From NCBI RefSeq assembly GCF_018881775.1, contig NZ_JACVPR010000001.1:744001-808000 (forward strand): a DNA stretch of 64,000 bases. The letters are read 5' to 3'. The translations under genes were made by a program, and so were the position numbers. The stretch comes from Polynucleobacter sp. MWH-Loch1C5. Lineage in GTDB: Bacteria > Pseudomonadota > Gammaproteobacteria > Burkholderiales > Burkholderiaceae. The notes beneath the pieces are model-generated. The model searched no databases, was not told the DNA's origin, and worked only from the letters and a program-made list of their open reading frames with translations. This document shows positions 37,361-51,072 of this stretch, in pieces. Within the stretch, counting starts at the first letter, position 1, and the number at the start of each line of letters is the position of its first letter.

Positions 37361-37431
37361 GAAGGCAAACCAGATAACAGTACGCAACTGATATCTGGTT
37401 TGGCTTCTGCCAAACCGGGGGCTAAGCCCCC
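37361..37431 (-). promoter_or_regulatory. Structured rplL-rpoB intergenic region with alternative hairpins
   Basis: In transcript order: GGGGGC/GCCCCC with a 3-base loop (37417-37431); GGTTTGGC/GCCAAACC with a 4-base loop (37397-37416); and a 16-bp stem with one mismatch (37361-37376 with 37392-37407). The last two share the central segment 37397-37404, so they exclude each other. In E. coli this interval holds an attenuator and an RNase III site. Confidence 0.6.
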
Positions 37432-37439
37432 AACCCAAA

Positions 37440-37817
37440 TTACTTGAGTTCGACTTTCGCGCCTGCTTCTTCGAGCTTCTTCTTAGCGTCTTCAGCAGAT
37501 GCTTTGTCAACACCTTCTTTAATTGGCTTTGGTGCACCATCAACGAGGTCTTTAGCTTCTTTCAAGCCCAAACCTGTGATTTCACGAACAGCCTTAATCA
37601 CACCAACCTTGTTTGCACCGGCTTCAGCCAACACAACAGTAAAGTCAGTTTTCTCTTCAGCAGCGGCACCACCTGCACCACCTGCACCAGGAGCAGCAAC
37701 AGCCATTGCAGCTGCTGATACACCAAACTTCTCTTCGAATGCCTTAACGAGCTCATTCAAATCCATTACTGACATATTGCCAACGGCTTCCAAAATGTCT
37801 TCTTTAGTCACTGCCAT
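37440..37817 (-). CDS. rplL: 50S ribosomal protein L7/L12
   Basis: L7/L12 (125 residues) forms the stalk that recruits translation GTPases. The N-terminal dimerisation helices ([18 protein letters not shown]) are followed by an Ala/Gly-rich hinge (about 38-55) and the C-terminal domain [20 protein letters not shown] and [18 protein letters not shown]. It lies 51 bases after rplJ. Confidence 0.98.
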   Translation of the reverse strand: MAVTKEDILEAVGNMSVMDLNELVKAFEEKFGVSAAAMAVAAPGAGGAGGAAAEEKTDFTVVLAEAGANKVGVIKAVREITGLGLKEAKDLVDGAPKPIKEGVDKASAEDAKKKLEEAGAKVELK

Positions 37818-37868
37818 TTTTAAACTCCTAAATTCAAATATCTTTTACGAATCAAGAAAATCTCAGCA

Positions 37869-38372
37869 TTAAGCAGCTGGAGTTTCTTGAGCTTTCTTTT
37901 CTGCAACCGCTGCCAATACACGAGCCATACCAGAAACTGGGGCTTGCATAACACCGAGCAACATAGCGATAAGTTCATTACGACCTGGAATAGAAGCGAG
38001 GGCTTTCACTGCGCCTGCATCCATCACCTTACCGTTATATGAACCCGCTTTGATCACTAAAGCGTTTTGCTCTTTTGCAAAGTCGTTTAAAACTTTTGCG
38101 GGAGCAATTGGGTCTGCGGAAATACCATAAATCAACGGTCCAGCCATTTCGCTTGCCAGTGGCTCGAATGACGTACCTTGTACAGCACGACGCGCCAGGG
38201 TGTTCTTCAAAACACGAAGATAAACACCATTTTGACGAGCACGCGCTCTCAAAGTAGTCAGCTCGCCTACCGGAATACCGCGGTATTCAGCGATGACCAT
38301 AGTCTGAGCTTGTGCCACCTGTGCACTCACTTCAGCTACGACCGCCTTTTTGTCTTCCAAATTTAAAGGCAC
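37869..38372 (-). CDS. rplJ: 50S ribosomal protein L10
   Basis: L10 (167 residues) is the stalk base that binds L12 dimers. It begins [20 protein letters not shown] and contains [20 protein letters not shown] and [11 protein letters not shown]. The C-terminal helix binds L12. In E. coli L10-L12 represses its own mRNA through the leader; a 222-base structured leader precedes this gene. Confidence 0.98.
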   Translation of the reverse strand: MPLNLEDKKAVVAEVSAQVAQAQTMVIAEYRGIPVGELTTLRARARQNGVYLRVLKNTLARRAVQGTSFEPLASEMAGPLIYGISADPIAPAKVLNDFAKEQNALVIKAGSYNGKVMDAGAVKALASIPGRNELIAMLLGVMQAPVSGMARVLAAVAEKKAQETPAA

Positions 38373-38594
38373 TGTTTTACTCCTAATATCTCAACCGTTT
38401 CCAGTTGAGGGTTGCACACAGGCGAAATCTGTTTAGGTTCTCGCCATCTGCGTTGGCACTTATTACTAAGCATTAAGAAAAGCTCTAACCGCTAACTTTT
38501 CACCAACGGTCTTTGATGTCCAAGTGCATATAGCTATGCACTTGACCCAAAGTTCTTTTTTTGACTCTCTTAAAACCGATTTAACAATTCGGGA
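38373..38594 (-). promoter_or_regulatory. rplJ leader (candidate L10-L12 autoregulatory leader)
   Basis: The 222-base gap holds a perfect 10-bp hairpin with a 4-base loop (38521-38544, CAAGTGCATA/TATGCACTTG). It also holds a CTCAAC/GTTGAG stem just before the ribosome binding site of rplJ. Position and structure match the L10 leader class. A covariance search with the Rfam L10_leader model would settle it. Confidence 0.55.
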
Positions 38595-39290
38595 TTAAGC
38601 AGCCAAAGAGGCTTGGTCTACACGTACACCAGCACCCATCGTGCTGCTAACGGCAACCTTCCTCAAATACACACCCTTACTTGATGTTGGCTTGGCTTTG
38701 TTCAAAGCATCCAATAAAGCCATCAAGTTAGTTTTCAATGCAGCTGGCTCGAATGAACGACGACCAATCGTGGCATGAATAATGCCGGCCTTGTCCACGC
38801 GGAACTGCACCTGACCTGCTTTAGCGTTCTTCACAGCACCGGCCACGTCTGGGCTCACTGTGCCGACTTTCGGGTTAGGCATCAAACCTCTTGGGCCCAA
38901 AATCTGACCCAATGTACCGACGATACGCATTGCATCTGGAGAAGCAATCAATACATCAAAGTTGATATTGCCACCTTTGATTTGCTCAGCCAAATCTTCC
39001 ATACCAACGATTTCTGCACCGGCTGCTTTAGCTTGCTCAGCTTTATCACCGCTTGCAAAAACTGCAACGCGCACAGATTTACCAGTACCTGCTGGCAAAA
39101 CGACTGAGCCGCGCACCACTTGGTCTGATTTTTTAGCATCAATACCCAACTGAACAGCCACATCGATAGACTCGTCAAACTTAGCAGTCGCACACTCTTT
39201 AACTAAGTTCAATGCTTCATCGATTGGATAAAATTTGTTACGGTCAACTTTCTCAGCAACCGCCTTCATGCGCTTAGAAACTTTAGCCAT
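38595..39290 (-). CDS. rplA: 50S ribosomal protein L1
   Basis: L1 (231 residues) binds the mobile L1 stalk and in E. coli represses rplK-rplA. It contains [20 protein letters not shown], the [20 protein letters not shown] signature and [19 protein letters not shown] near the end. It lies two bases after rplK. Confidence 0.98.
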   Translation of the reverse strand: MAKVSKRMKAVAEKVDRNKFYPIDEALNLVKECATAKFDESIDVAVQLGIDAKKSDQVVRGSVVLPAGTGKSVRVAVFASGDKAEQAKAAGAEIVGMEDLAEQIKGGNINFDVLIASPDAMRIVGTLGQILGPRGLMPNPKVGTVSPDVAGAVKNAKAGQVQFRVDKAGIIHATIGRRSFEPAALKTNLMALLDALNKAKPTSSKGVYLRKVAVSSTMGAGVRVDQASLAA

Positions 39291-39292
39291 GA

Positions 39293-39724
39293 TTAGAGTC
39301 CCTCCACTGTAATACCCATTGAACGGGCGCTACCAGCAATCGTACGTACCGCTGCATCCATATCGGCAGCAGTTAAATCAGGCATCTTGACCTTAGCAAT
39401 TTCCTCAGCTTGTGCACGAGTGATCTTGCCAACTTTGTCTGTATGAGGACGCGCTGAACCTTTATCTAATTTCGCAGCTTTTTTGATCAACACAGTCGCT
39501 GGAGGAGTCTTCATCACAAATGTGAAGCTCTTATCAGCGTAAGCAGTAATCACCACAGGAATCGGCAGACCAGGCTCCATTGATTGAGTCTGGGCATTAA
39601 ATGCCTTACAGAATTCCATGATGTTCAAACCACGCTGACCTAGCGCTGGACCTACGGGTGGCGATGGGTTCGCTTTACCAGCAGGAATTTGTAGCTTAAT
39701 AAAGCCAACAATCTTCTTTGCCAT
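39293..39724 (-). CDS. rplK: 50S ribosomal protein L11
   Basis: L11 (143 residues) binds the GTPase centre of 23S rRNA. It begins [20 protein letters not shown] and has [20 protein letters not shown] and the C-terminal [20 protein letters not shown]. The 127-base gap to nusG shows a CTTGC/GCAAG stem but no clear promoter. Confidence 0.98.
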   Translation of the reverse strand: MAKKIVGFIKLQIPAGKANPSPPVGPALGQRGLNIMEFCKAFNAQTQSMEPGLPIPVVITAYADKSFTFVMKTPPATVLIKKAAKLDKGSARPHTDKVGKITRAQAEEIAKVKMPDLTAADMDAAVRTIAGSARSMGITVEGL

Positions 39725-39851
39725 TTTTATACTCCAAATAAGGTGCGTCTAATAAGACCACCGTTGAGTAAAACGCCTCGTCAAAGCGGCAACCCTGACT
39801 CAGCTCCTCATACTCACTTGCTAATCTAACGATGAGCAAGCAAGTAAATCT

Positions 39852-40421
39852 TTACATCTTCTCTACCTGACCGAACTCCAGCTCAACCGGAGTACCGCGA
39901 CCAAAGATAGTGACTGAAACACGCAAACGTGATTTCTCATAGTTCACTTCTTCAACGTTACCGTTGAAGTCTGTGAAAGGACCTTCTTTCACGCGAACAA
40001 TCTCACCCACCTCAAACAATGTTTTTGGTTTTGGCTTATCAACGCCCGCCTGCATCTGATCCATAATTTTTTGCACTTCAGCAGGGGAGATCGGTGATGG
40101 CTTATTACGAACACCACCCACGAAACCGGTCACTTTCGGTGTGTTTTTCACCAAATGCCAAGTTTCATCAGTCATTTCCATTTCAATCAAAACATACCCA
40201 GGAAAGAAACGTCTTTCTGAAACAGCTTTATGACCGCTTTTTACCTCAACCACTTCTTCTGAAGGGACCAAAATCTTGCCAAACTTTTCAGCCATGCCTG
40301 AGCGAGCAATACGCTCAGTCAAGCCTTTCTGAACACTTTTTTCCATGCCTGAATACGCATGAATCACATACCAGCGCATATTCCCGGTTGTTTGTGTATT
40401 AACTTGCACTTGTTCAGACAT
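39852..40421 (-). CDS. nusG: Transcription termination/antitermination factor NusG
   Basis: NusG (189 residues) binds RNA polymerase and couples it to Rho or the ribosome. The N-terminal domain shows [19 protein letters not shown] and the [20 protein letters not shown] segment. The C-terminal KOW domain shows [20 protein letters not shown]. It starts six bases after the secE stop, the conserved secE-nusG pair. Confidence 0.98.
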   Translation of the reverse strand: MSEQVQVNTQTTGNMRWYVIHAYSGMEKSVQKGLTERIARSGMAEKFGKILVPSEEVVEVKSGHKAVSERRFFPGYVLIEMEMTDETWHLVKNTPKVTGFVGGVRNKPSPISPAEVQKIMDQMQAGVDKPKPKTLFEVGEIVRVKEGPFTDFNGNVEEVNYEKSRLRVSVTIFGRGTPVELEFGQVEKM

Positions 40422-40427
40422 AATGAC

Positions 40428-40802
40428 TCACTTCCAACCTAGGAATATTGAGAAGACAACCCACTCAATTAATTTGTCGGCCAACCACAAGAACAAAGCC
40501 ATCACCACCACAAATGCGAACACGATCAATGTCATCTGCGTTGATTCTTTACGTGTGGGCCAAACCACTTTTTTGACCTCAGACACAGACTCTTTGGCAT
40601 AAGCAACAAAGCGCTTACCATCTGCCGATACTGCAGCAATAACCAAAGCAATTGCAAAACCACCCAACAAAGCAGCCAAACGCACAACCATGCCTTTGTC
40701 TGCTAGCAGATAGTAAGCAACTAACGCTAGGACGACAATAAGACCAGCCAGGATAATCATCCAGCTAGTCTTATTTTCTTGTTCAACACTCGTTTGCGAC
40801 AT
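40428..40802 (-). CDS. secE: Protein translocase subunit SecE
   Basis: SecE clamps SecY. The 124-residue product begins MSQTSVEQENKTSW. It has three membrane helices, at about 12-32, 38-58 and 90-115. The essential amphipathic motif KESVSEVKKVVWPTRKEST precedes the last helix. This is the long, three-helix proteobacterial form. A TTG two codons upstream is a possible but less likely start. Only 14 bases separate the ATG from the CCA end of tRNA-Trp, with no obvious Shine-Dalgarno sequence. Confidence 0.94.
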   Translation of the reverse strand: MSQTSVEQENKTSWMIILAGLIVVLALVAYYLLADKGMVVRLAALLGGFAIALVIAAVSADGKRFVAYAKESVSEVKKVVWPTRKESTQMTLIVFAFVVVMALFLWLADKLIEWVVFSIFLGWK

Positions 40803-40816
40803 ATGCAATCATTCTG

Positions 40817-40892
40817 TGGCAGGGGCGGAGGGCATCGAACCCCCAACCTTCGGTTTTGGAGACCGACGCTCTGCCAATTGAGCTACACCCCT
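40817..40892 (-). tRNA. tRNA-Trp (CCA)
   Basis: A 76-base cloverleaf with a 7-bp acceptor stem (one G-U pair), anticodon loop CTCCAAA giving CCA, T-loop GTTCGAT, and an encoded 3' CCA. It lies between tuf and secE in one transcription unit. Confidence 0.97.
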
Positions 40893-40905
40893 ATACCGAT
40901 TTAAA

Positions 40906-42096
<1,191 letters not shown>

Positions 42097-42129
42097 TTTT
42101 TCAGCCTCAATTAAATGAATACTTAAACC

Positions 42130-42204
<75 letters not shown>

Positions 42205-42223
42205 AAAATTAATTGCCATTTTT

Positions 42224-42297
42224 TGGAGCGGGTGAAGGGAATCGAACCCTCGTCATAAGCTTGGAAGGCTTCTGCACTACCATTGTGCTACACCCGC
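42224..42297 (-). tRNA. tRNA-Gly (TCC)
   Basis: A 74-base cloverleaf with acceptor GCGGGTG/CACCCGC, anticodon loop CTTCCAA giving TCC, T-loop GTTCGAT and encoded CCA. The outermost anticodon-stem pair appears to be a G/A mismatch. Confidence 0.96.
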
Positions 42298-42364
42298 GCG
42301 GCAATTACCTTTACCCACAACAACGTATTACCAACAACTGTTACTCACAACTACAACAAACAAC

Positions 42365-42450
42365 TGGTGGAGAGGGTTGGATTCGAACCAACGTAGGCGT
42401 AAGCCAACAGATTTACAGTCTGCCCCCTTTAGCCACTCGGGCACCTCTCC
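42365..42450 (-). tRNA. tRNA-Tyr (GTA)
   Basis: An 86-base class II tRNA with a long variable arm, anticodon loop CTGTAAA giving GTA, acceptor GGAGAGG/CCTCTCC and encoded CCA. It is the first gene of the tRNA-tuf-secE-nusG unit. Confidence 0.97.
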
Positions 42451-42461
42451 GGGAACCTAAT

Positions 42462-42491
42462 ATTATGATTTGAATCAAGGTGTTCTGTCAA
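42462..42491 (-). promoter_or_regulatory. Promoter of the tRNA-Tyr/Gly/Thr-tuf-tRNA-Trp-secE-nusG unit
   Basis: -35 TTGACA (42491-42486), 18-base spacer, -10 CATAAT (42467-42462), ending 11 bases before the tRNA-Tyr 5' end. Confidence 0.8.
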
Positions 42492-42570
42492 TTACCTACT
42501 TGACTTTTTAATGGGGAGAAAACAACTCACCCAGCTTTACAAACACCTCATTTTTTCCAAAATCACAGAA

Positions 42571-42604
42571 AGCAAAACGCCCAGATCTTTGGATCTGGGC
42601 GTCT
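42571..42604 (-). terminator. rrn operon terminator after 5S rRNA
   Basis: Stem ACGCCCAGATC / GATCTGGGCGT with a 4-base loop, followed in the minus-strand transcript by TTTGCTTT. It lies about ten bases after 5S rRNA. Confidence 0.85.
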
Positions 42605-42613
42605 TTCATATGG

Positions 42614-42730
42614 TGCCTGGCAATTACCTACTTTCACACGGGCAATCCGCACTATCATCGGCGTGGAGTCGTTTCACGGTCCTGTTCGGGATGGGAAGGG
42701 GTGGTTCCAACTCGCTATTGTCACCAGGCA
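42614..42730 (-). rRNA. rrf: 5S ribosomal RNA
   Basis: About 117 bases, with paired ends TGCCTGG/CCAGGCA and the core CCCATCCCGAACAGGACCGT typical of bacterial 5S. Ends are set by the terminal stem. Confidence 0.95.
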
Positions 42731-42739
42731 TAGAGGGTA

Positions 42740-42765
42740 GGTTATTTGTTTTTCAACAAATAACC
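42740..42765 (-). other. Perfect hairpin in the 23S-5S spacer
   Basis: GGTTATTTGTT / AACAAATAACC, an 11-bp stem with a 4-base loop. Its position between 23S and 5S suggests an RNase processing element. Confidence 0.5.
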
Positions 42766-42840
42766 GAATTCGAGTAAGCAATTGGGAGTGACCGGATCAA
42801 TCACGGCACTACATATCAGCACCAAATGTGCTGGTTATAG

Positions 42841-45710
<2,870 letters not shown>

Positions 45711-45892
45711 CTATAACGAGCACCACTGGTGCAAGTTATAAGTTCGTTCTCTATTACGCTTACTACTTGTTGCGATATGTTTGTGCCGTAATCCAAGTAA
45801 TGCTAATTACTTGAAGAACTTATGTTGTTGATTCAATCAACTACCCATGTTTGTTGAACTCTCAATTAATTCAACAAACGCATTGCTTACTC

Positions 45893-45910
45893 AAATTTTT
45901 AAAGAACAGC
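45893..45910 (-). promoter_or_regulatory. boxA antitermination element upstream of 23S
   Basis: The transcript reads TGTTCTTTAAAAATTTG, close to the bacterial boxA core TGCTCTTTAA. NusB-S10 binding to such elements keeps rRNA transcription resistant to Rho. Confidence 0.7.
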
Positions 45911-45967
45911 CTCTTAAAGGCAAAGATAAAAATGCATTTGCATGCTTATCTTTACCATCAAGATGAA

Positions 45968-46043
45968 TGGTGGAGGATGACGGGATCGAACCGACGACCC
46001 CCTGCTTGCAAAGCAGGTGCTCTCCCAGCTGAGCTAATCCCCC
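45968..46043 (-). tRNA. tRNA-Ala (TGC)
   Basis: A 76-base cloverleaf with anticodon loop TTTGCAA giving TGC, T-loop GTTCGAT and encoded CCA. Second tRNA of the rrn spacer. Confidence 0.97.
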
Positions 46044-46080
46044 AGCTTTATACCTAATAGCCAGGCCTGTTGCCAAGGAC

Positions 46081-46157
46081 TGGTGGGTCTGGAAGGACTT
46101 GAACCTTCGACCCCCGCCTTATCAAGACGGTGCTCTAACCACCTGAGCTACAGACCC
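46081..46157 (-). tRNA. tRNA-Ile (GAT)
   Basis: A 77-base cloverleaf with acceptor GGGTCTG/CAGACCC, anticodon loop TTGATAA giving GAT, and encoded CCA. First tRNA after 16S. Confidence 0.97.
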
Positions 46158-46214
46158 GCGGCATCTTCTTTGTCAACCGATAAGTGTGGATACTAGAGAA
46201 CTTACATCTTTTTC

Positions 46215-47750
<1,536 letters not shown>

Positions 47751-47900
47751 AATTCCTGTGATGCATAAATGCATCGTCGCTCACTCATCAGAACTGACCC
47801 TAGTACAAGACTAGGACCATTACTGTTTAGTGAGTACTACTTAAATATCTGTCCCGAAGGACTGGATGCTTATTCTTAGTACCCACAATTATCGGTTGAC

Positions 47901-47918
47901 TAATTTTTAAAGAAGGCT
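47901..47918 (-). promoter_or_regulatory. boxA antitermination element in the rrn leader
   Basis: The transcript reads CCTTCTTTAAAAATTAG, matching the boxA core less well than the spacer copy but placed about 40 bases after the predicted start, as usual. Confidence 0.6.
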
Positions 47919-47963
47919 GACCGTGATTCGTTTAATTTGATTCGCGTTCAGCAGAGAAACGAG

Positions 47964-47992
47964 ACTATGCACCATCTAAAAAGATATGTCAA
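47964..47992 (-). promoter_or_regulatory. rrn operon promoter
   Basis: Perfect -35 TTGACA (47992-47987), 17-base spacer, -10 CATAGT (47969-47964). It lies about 215 bases before the mature 16S. A/T tracts directly upstream could act as an UP element. Confidence 0.85.
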
Positions 47993-48058
47993 CACCTCTG
48001 TACGAAAAAACCCCAAGATTTTTCAAAAAAGTTTTCTGGCAAACGCCCACCTGACCCC

Positions 48059-48117
48059 GATTAGGGTTTTTACCCATTAAAAAACAATGGTTTATCAAAT
48101 AATTAGGGTTTACCCCT
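48059..48117. repeat. Two similar GGGT-ACCC dyads
   Basis: ATTAGGGTTTTTACCC and ATTAGGGTTTACCCC occur about 43 bases apart in direct orientation. Each is itself an inverted repeat, GGGT-T(2-4)-ACCC. They lie between the rrn promoter and the acetyltransferase gene. Confidence 0.55.
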
Positions 48118-48169
48118 ATGAATTTCATATTTTTGTTCTAGAATGAGATTGTGCAGTGCAAAAAATATT

Positions 48170-48793
48170 ATGGGCGAACTACTAAACACCTTTAACCCCA
48201 AACAAGTTCTTGTCAGAGAGCTTCACGAGGGGCATCGCGCCAAAATTTTGGAACATTTACTCGCTCTAGATGAGACGGATCGCCAATTACGCTTTGGTAT
48301 GCACGTGAGCGATGAAATGATTAGCGCTTATGTAGAAAAATTAAGCTTTACTGCAGACACTTTGTTTGGTGTTTTTAATCATGACTTGCAACTAGATGGT
48401 TTGGCTCATCTTGCATACTCAAAAAACAAAGATCAAACCACTGCTGAATTTGGCGTTTCTGTAAGCGCACGCGCACGCAGTCTCGGCGTAGGTAGCGCCT
48501 TATTCAAACGTGCCGCTACACATGCACGCAATGCGAATATCACAACGCTGTATGTGCATTGCTTAGCTAGCAACAAAGTCATGATGCACATTGCCAAGAA
48601 GGCTGGCATGGATATTGATTTCGCATATGGTGAAGCAGATGCATTTCTGAAGCTACCTGCAAGCACTAACTCATCTATCGTGAGTGAAGCAGTGCAAGCG
48701 CAAATGGCTGACATTGATTACGCCTTAAAGAAAAATTTTCAGCGCTCAAAAACTTTCTTTATGAACACTCTTAGCCTAAAGAGAATTCATTAA
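48170..48793 (+). CDS. GNAT-family N-acetyltransferase, substrate unknown
   Basis: The product (207 residues from the ATG at 48170) has a GNAT fold. The acetyl-CoA loop is seen in GVSVSARARSLGVGSALFKRAATHA, with the R-x-x-G-x-G/A pattern, followed by the strand TTLYVHCLASNKVMMHIAKKAGM, typical of motif B. The N-terminal part DRQLRFGMHVSDEMISAYVE is shared by a group of uncharacterised bacterial members. A further ATG at 48143 overlaps the presumed -10 hexamer TAGAAT, so 48170 is preferred. The gene is alone, divergent from the rrn operon, with a terminator behind it. The substrate cannot be named. Confidence 0.85.
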   Translation: MGELLNTFNPKQVLVRELHEGHRAKILEHLLALDETDRQLRFGMHVSDEMISAYVEKLSFTADTLFGVFNHDLQLDGLAHLAYSKNKDQTTAEFGVSVSARARSLGVGSALFKRAATHARNANITTLYVHCLASNKVMMHIAKKAGMDIDFAYGEADAFLKLPASTNSSIVSEAVQAQMADIDYALKKNFQRSKTFFMNTLSLKRIH

Positions 48794-48802
48794 AGAGAAA
48801 TA

Positions 48803-48830
48803 AAAAAAACGCGGCATAACCGCGTTTTTT
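48803..48830. terminator. Bidirectional terminator between the GNAT gene and dolP
   Basis: A-run, stem ACGCGG/CCGCGT with a short loop, then a T-run. It serves both convergent genes. Confidence 0.85.
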
Positions 48831-48847
48831 GTATAACGAAAGTGTGC

Positions 48848-49465
48848 TTATTTTTGCCCGTCTAAGCGTCTTTTATCTGCCTCAGAAATGATGTCAAATA
48901 ATTTTGTAACTTGCTTAACGCCTGGTACTTGACGCGCAATATCCACCGCCTTATTCGCTTCAGCATCTGTCACGATACCCATCAAATAAACCTTGCTCGC
49001 CTCTGTAACAATCTTCATTGAATTAGATGGCACCGCTTGATCTGCAACATACAAAGCCTTGATCCGGGTTGTTAAAAAGGTGTCATTGGCTCTTGCAGTT
49101 AAGGTGCTGTTCGGTGCCGCAACCAGTTCATTGATGACCTCTGTCACATTCTTCATGGCTTGCACTCTGCGCGCCACATCATTCTTCAATTGATCGGTAC
49201 GAGCCTCCCCCGTCAACAAGACACGACGATTAAACACGGAGACATTCACATGCACATTGTCGCCATAAGTTTTGATAATCAAACTTTCAGCCTCTAGCTG
49301 AATACCACGATCAATAGCCTGTGTTCCAGGGTTTCTGCGGTCTGCAATCACGAGAGCGCCGCCAGCCATACCGCCAGCAACGACCGGAAAGCATCCTTGC
49401 AAGAGAGTGCTACTGGCCAAAGCCACAGCCCCCGTTAAAAATACGCGTCTTGCTTTCAATTGCAT
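48848..49465 (-). CDS. dolP: BON-domain outer-membrane lipoprotein DolP (YraP)
   Basis: The 205-residue product has a twin-arginine-free lipoprotein signal ending in LLQGC, with lipidated cysteine at about 25. A glycine-rich linker leads to two BON domains (roughly 55-120 and 125-195): VFNRRVLLTGEARTDQLKND and ASKVYLMGIVTDAEANKAVD are their core strands. DolP supports outer-membrane integrity and interacts with the BAM complex in E. coli. Its place next to diaA and rsmI mirrors the enteric rsmI-lpoA-yraN-diaA-dolP cluster, which strengthens the call. Confidence 0.9.
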   Translation of the reverse strand: MQLKARRVFLTGAVALASSTLLQGCFPVVAGGMAGGALVIADRRNPGTQAIDRGIQLEAESLIIKTYGDNVHVNVSVFNRRVLLTGEARTDQLKNDVARRVQAMKNVTEVINELVAAPNSTLTARANDTFLTTRIKALYVADQAVPSNSMKIVTEASKVYLMGIVTDAEANKAVDIARQVPGVKQVTKLFDIISEADKRRLDGQK

Positions 49466-49474
49466 AAAGACCTC

Positions 49475-50080
<606 letters not shown>

Positions 50081-50153
50081 TTAATTATGCACTCTGAGAA
50101 GCTTTAGGCAAGAGTGTATATCTAGGTAGGCAGCAATCAATTAAGATGCTGCT

Positions 50154-51044
50154 ATGGACTTATTTAAGTACGCACAAGGTCAAAAGCTACCTCTACAAAC
50201 TCTTTATGTGGTGGCAACACCTATTGGCAATCTAGCAGACATCACTATCCGCGCGCTCTTCACACTCCAGCAGGTCGACGGTATTGCCTGCGAAGACAAG
50301 CGTCATTCCAGTCAATTGCTAGGTGCTTATCAAATTAGCAAGCCATTACTGGCTGTTCACGAGCATAACGAAGCCGAATTAAGTCAAACGATTGTGCAAA
50401 AACTATCGGAGGGCGAACGCTGGGCTTATATTTCTGATGCGGGTACACCAGGTATTTCTGATCCTGGCAGCCGACTATGTGAGGCGGTGATCCATGCTGG
50501 TTTTTCTGTAAGCCCCTTACCGGGTCCGAGCGCATTAATCAGCGCCGCCTCTGTGGCAGGCCCTCTGCTTAACCGCAGCGCTGGGCAATTTCAATTTATA
50601 GGCTTTCTTCCTAACAAAGGGGCTGAGCGGCAATTGGCTTTAGAGAAATTTCAAGAGCAAGAAATCACCAGCTTCTTCTATGAGGCGCCCCACCGGTTGG
50701 AAAAAACATTGAAAGATTTAATGCTGTGCCTTAACCCTGAGAGACTGATTTTTATTGGCAAAGAACTGAGTAAGCTGCATGAGAATATTTCTATCTGCAC
50801 CGTGAGTGCTCTTGAAACCTGGTTGGCACAACAAGATAAATTAGTCGGCGAATTTGTGATTGGGATAGGCCCTAGCATGAAGAAAAAAGTCTCTGAAGGC
50901 CTAGACTCACAAACACTCAAATGGCTTGATGCTCTTGCGCCCCTCTTGAGCCATAAGGACTTAAGTCAAATTACAAGTAAGGTCACAGGTATTCATAAAA
51001 ATACAGTTTATGAACTTTTGCTAGACAAAAAAAATGGCCTCTGA
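50154..51044 (+). CDS. rsmI: 16S rRNA 2'-O-methyltransferase RsmI (C1402)
   Basis: RsmI methylates the ribose of C1402 in the 16S P site using S-adenosylmethionine. The 296-residue product belongs to the tetrapyrrole methylase fold: TLYVVATPIGNLADITIRAL at the start, then CEDKRHSSQLL, SDAGTPGISDPGSRL, PLPGPSALISAASVAG, FIGFLPNKGAER and FFYEAPHRLEKTL. It is divergent from diaA. Its stop codon lies in the loop of the terminator hairpin that ends it. Confidence 0.95.
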   Translation: MDLFKYAQGQKLPLQTLYVVATPIGNLADITIRALFTLQQVDGIACEDKRHSSQLLGAYQISKPLLAVHEHNEAELSQTIVQKLSEGERWAYISDAGTPGISDPGSRLCEAVIHAGFSVSPLPGPSALISAASVAGPLLNRSAGQFQFIGFLPNKGAERQLALEKFQEQEITSFFYEAPHRLEKTLKDLMLCLNPERLIFIGKELSKLHENISICTVSALETWLAQQDKLVGEFVIGIGPSMKKKVSEGLDSQTLKWLDALAPLLSHKDLSQITSKVTGIHKNTVYELLLDKKNGL

Positions 51045-51057
51045 TGAGGCCACTTTT
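51030..51057. terminator. Bidirectional terminator containing the rsmI stop codon
   Basis: Stem TGGCCTC/GAGGCCA (51035-51052) around a TGAT loop, with an A-run on one side and ACTTTT on the other. The TGA of rsmI (51042-51044) is in the loop. It also fits as terminator for the convergent cytochrome gene. Confidence 0.8.
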
Positions 51058-51072
51058 GTATTGACTGCGAAA

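Larger units (their letters stand above)
47751..48169. other. rrn leader and shared upstream region with the GNAT gene
   Basis: About 420 bases without a gene. It holds the rrn leader with a boxA, the rrn promoter, and a segment (48000-48140) with A/T tracts and two dyad repeats listed separately. On the plus side, a TAGAAT hexamer at 48139-48144 may be the -10 box of the acetyltransferase gene. Confidence 0.75.

Noticed and set aside
39725..39851. L11-L1 control site upstream of rplK
   Set aside because: Only a short CTTGC/GCAAG stem could be seen and no likeness to the L1 binding site of 23S rRNA; not enough for a separate feature.
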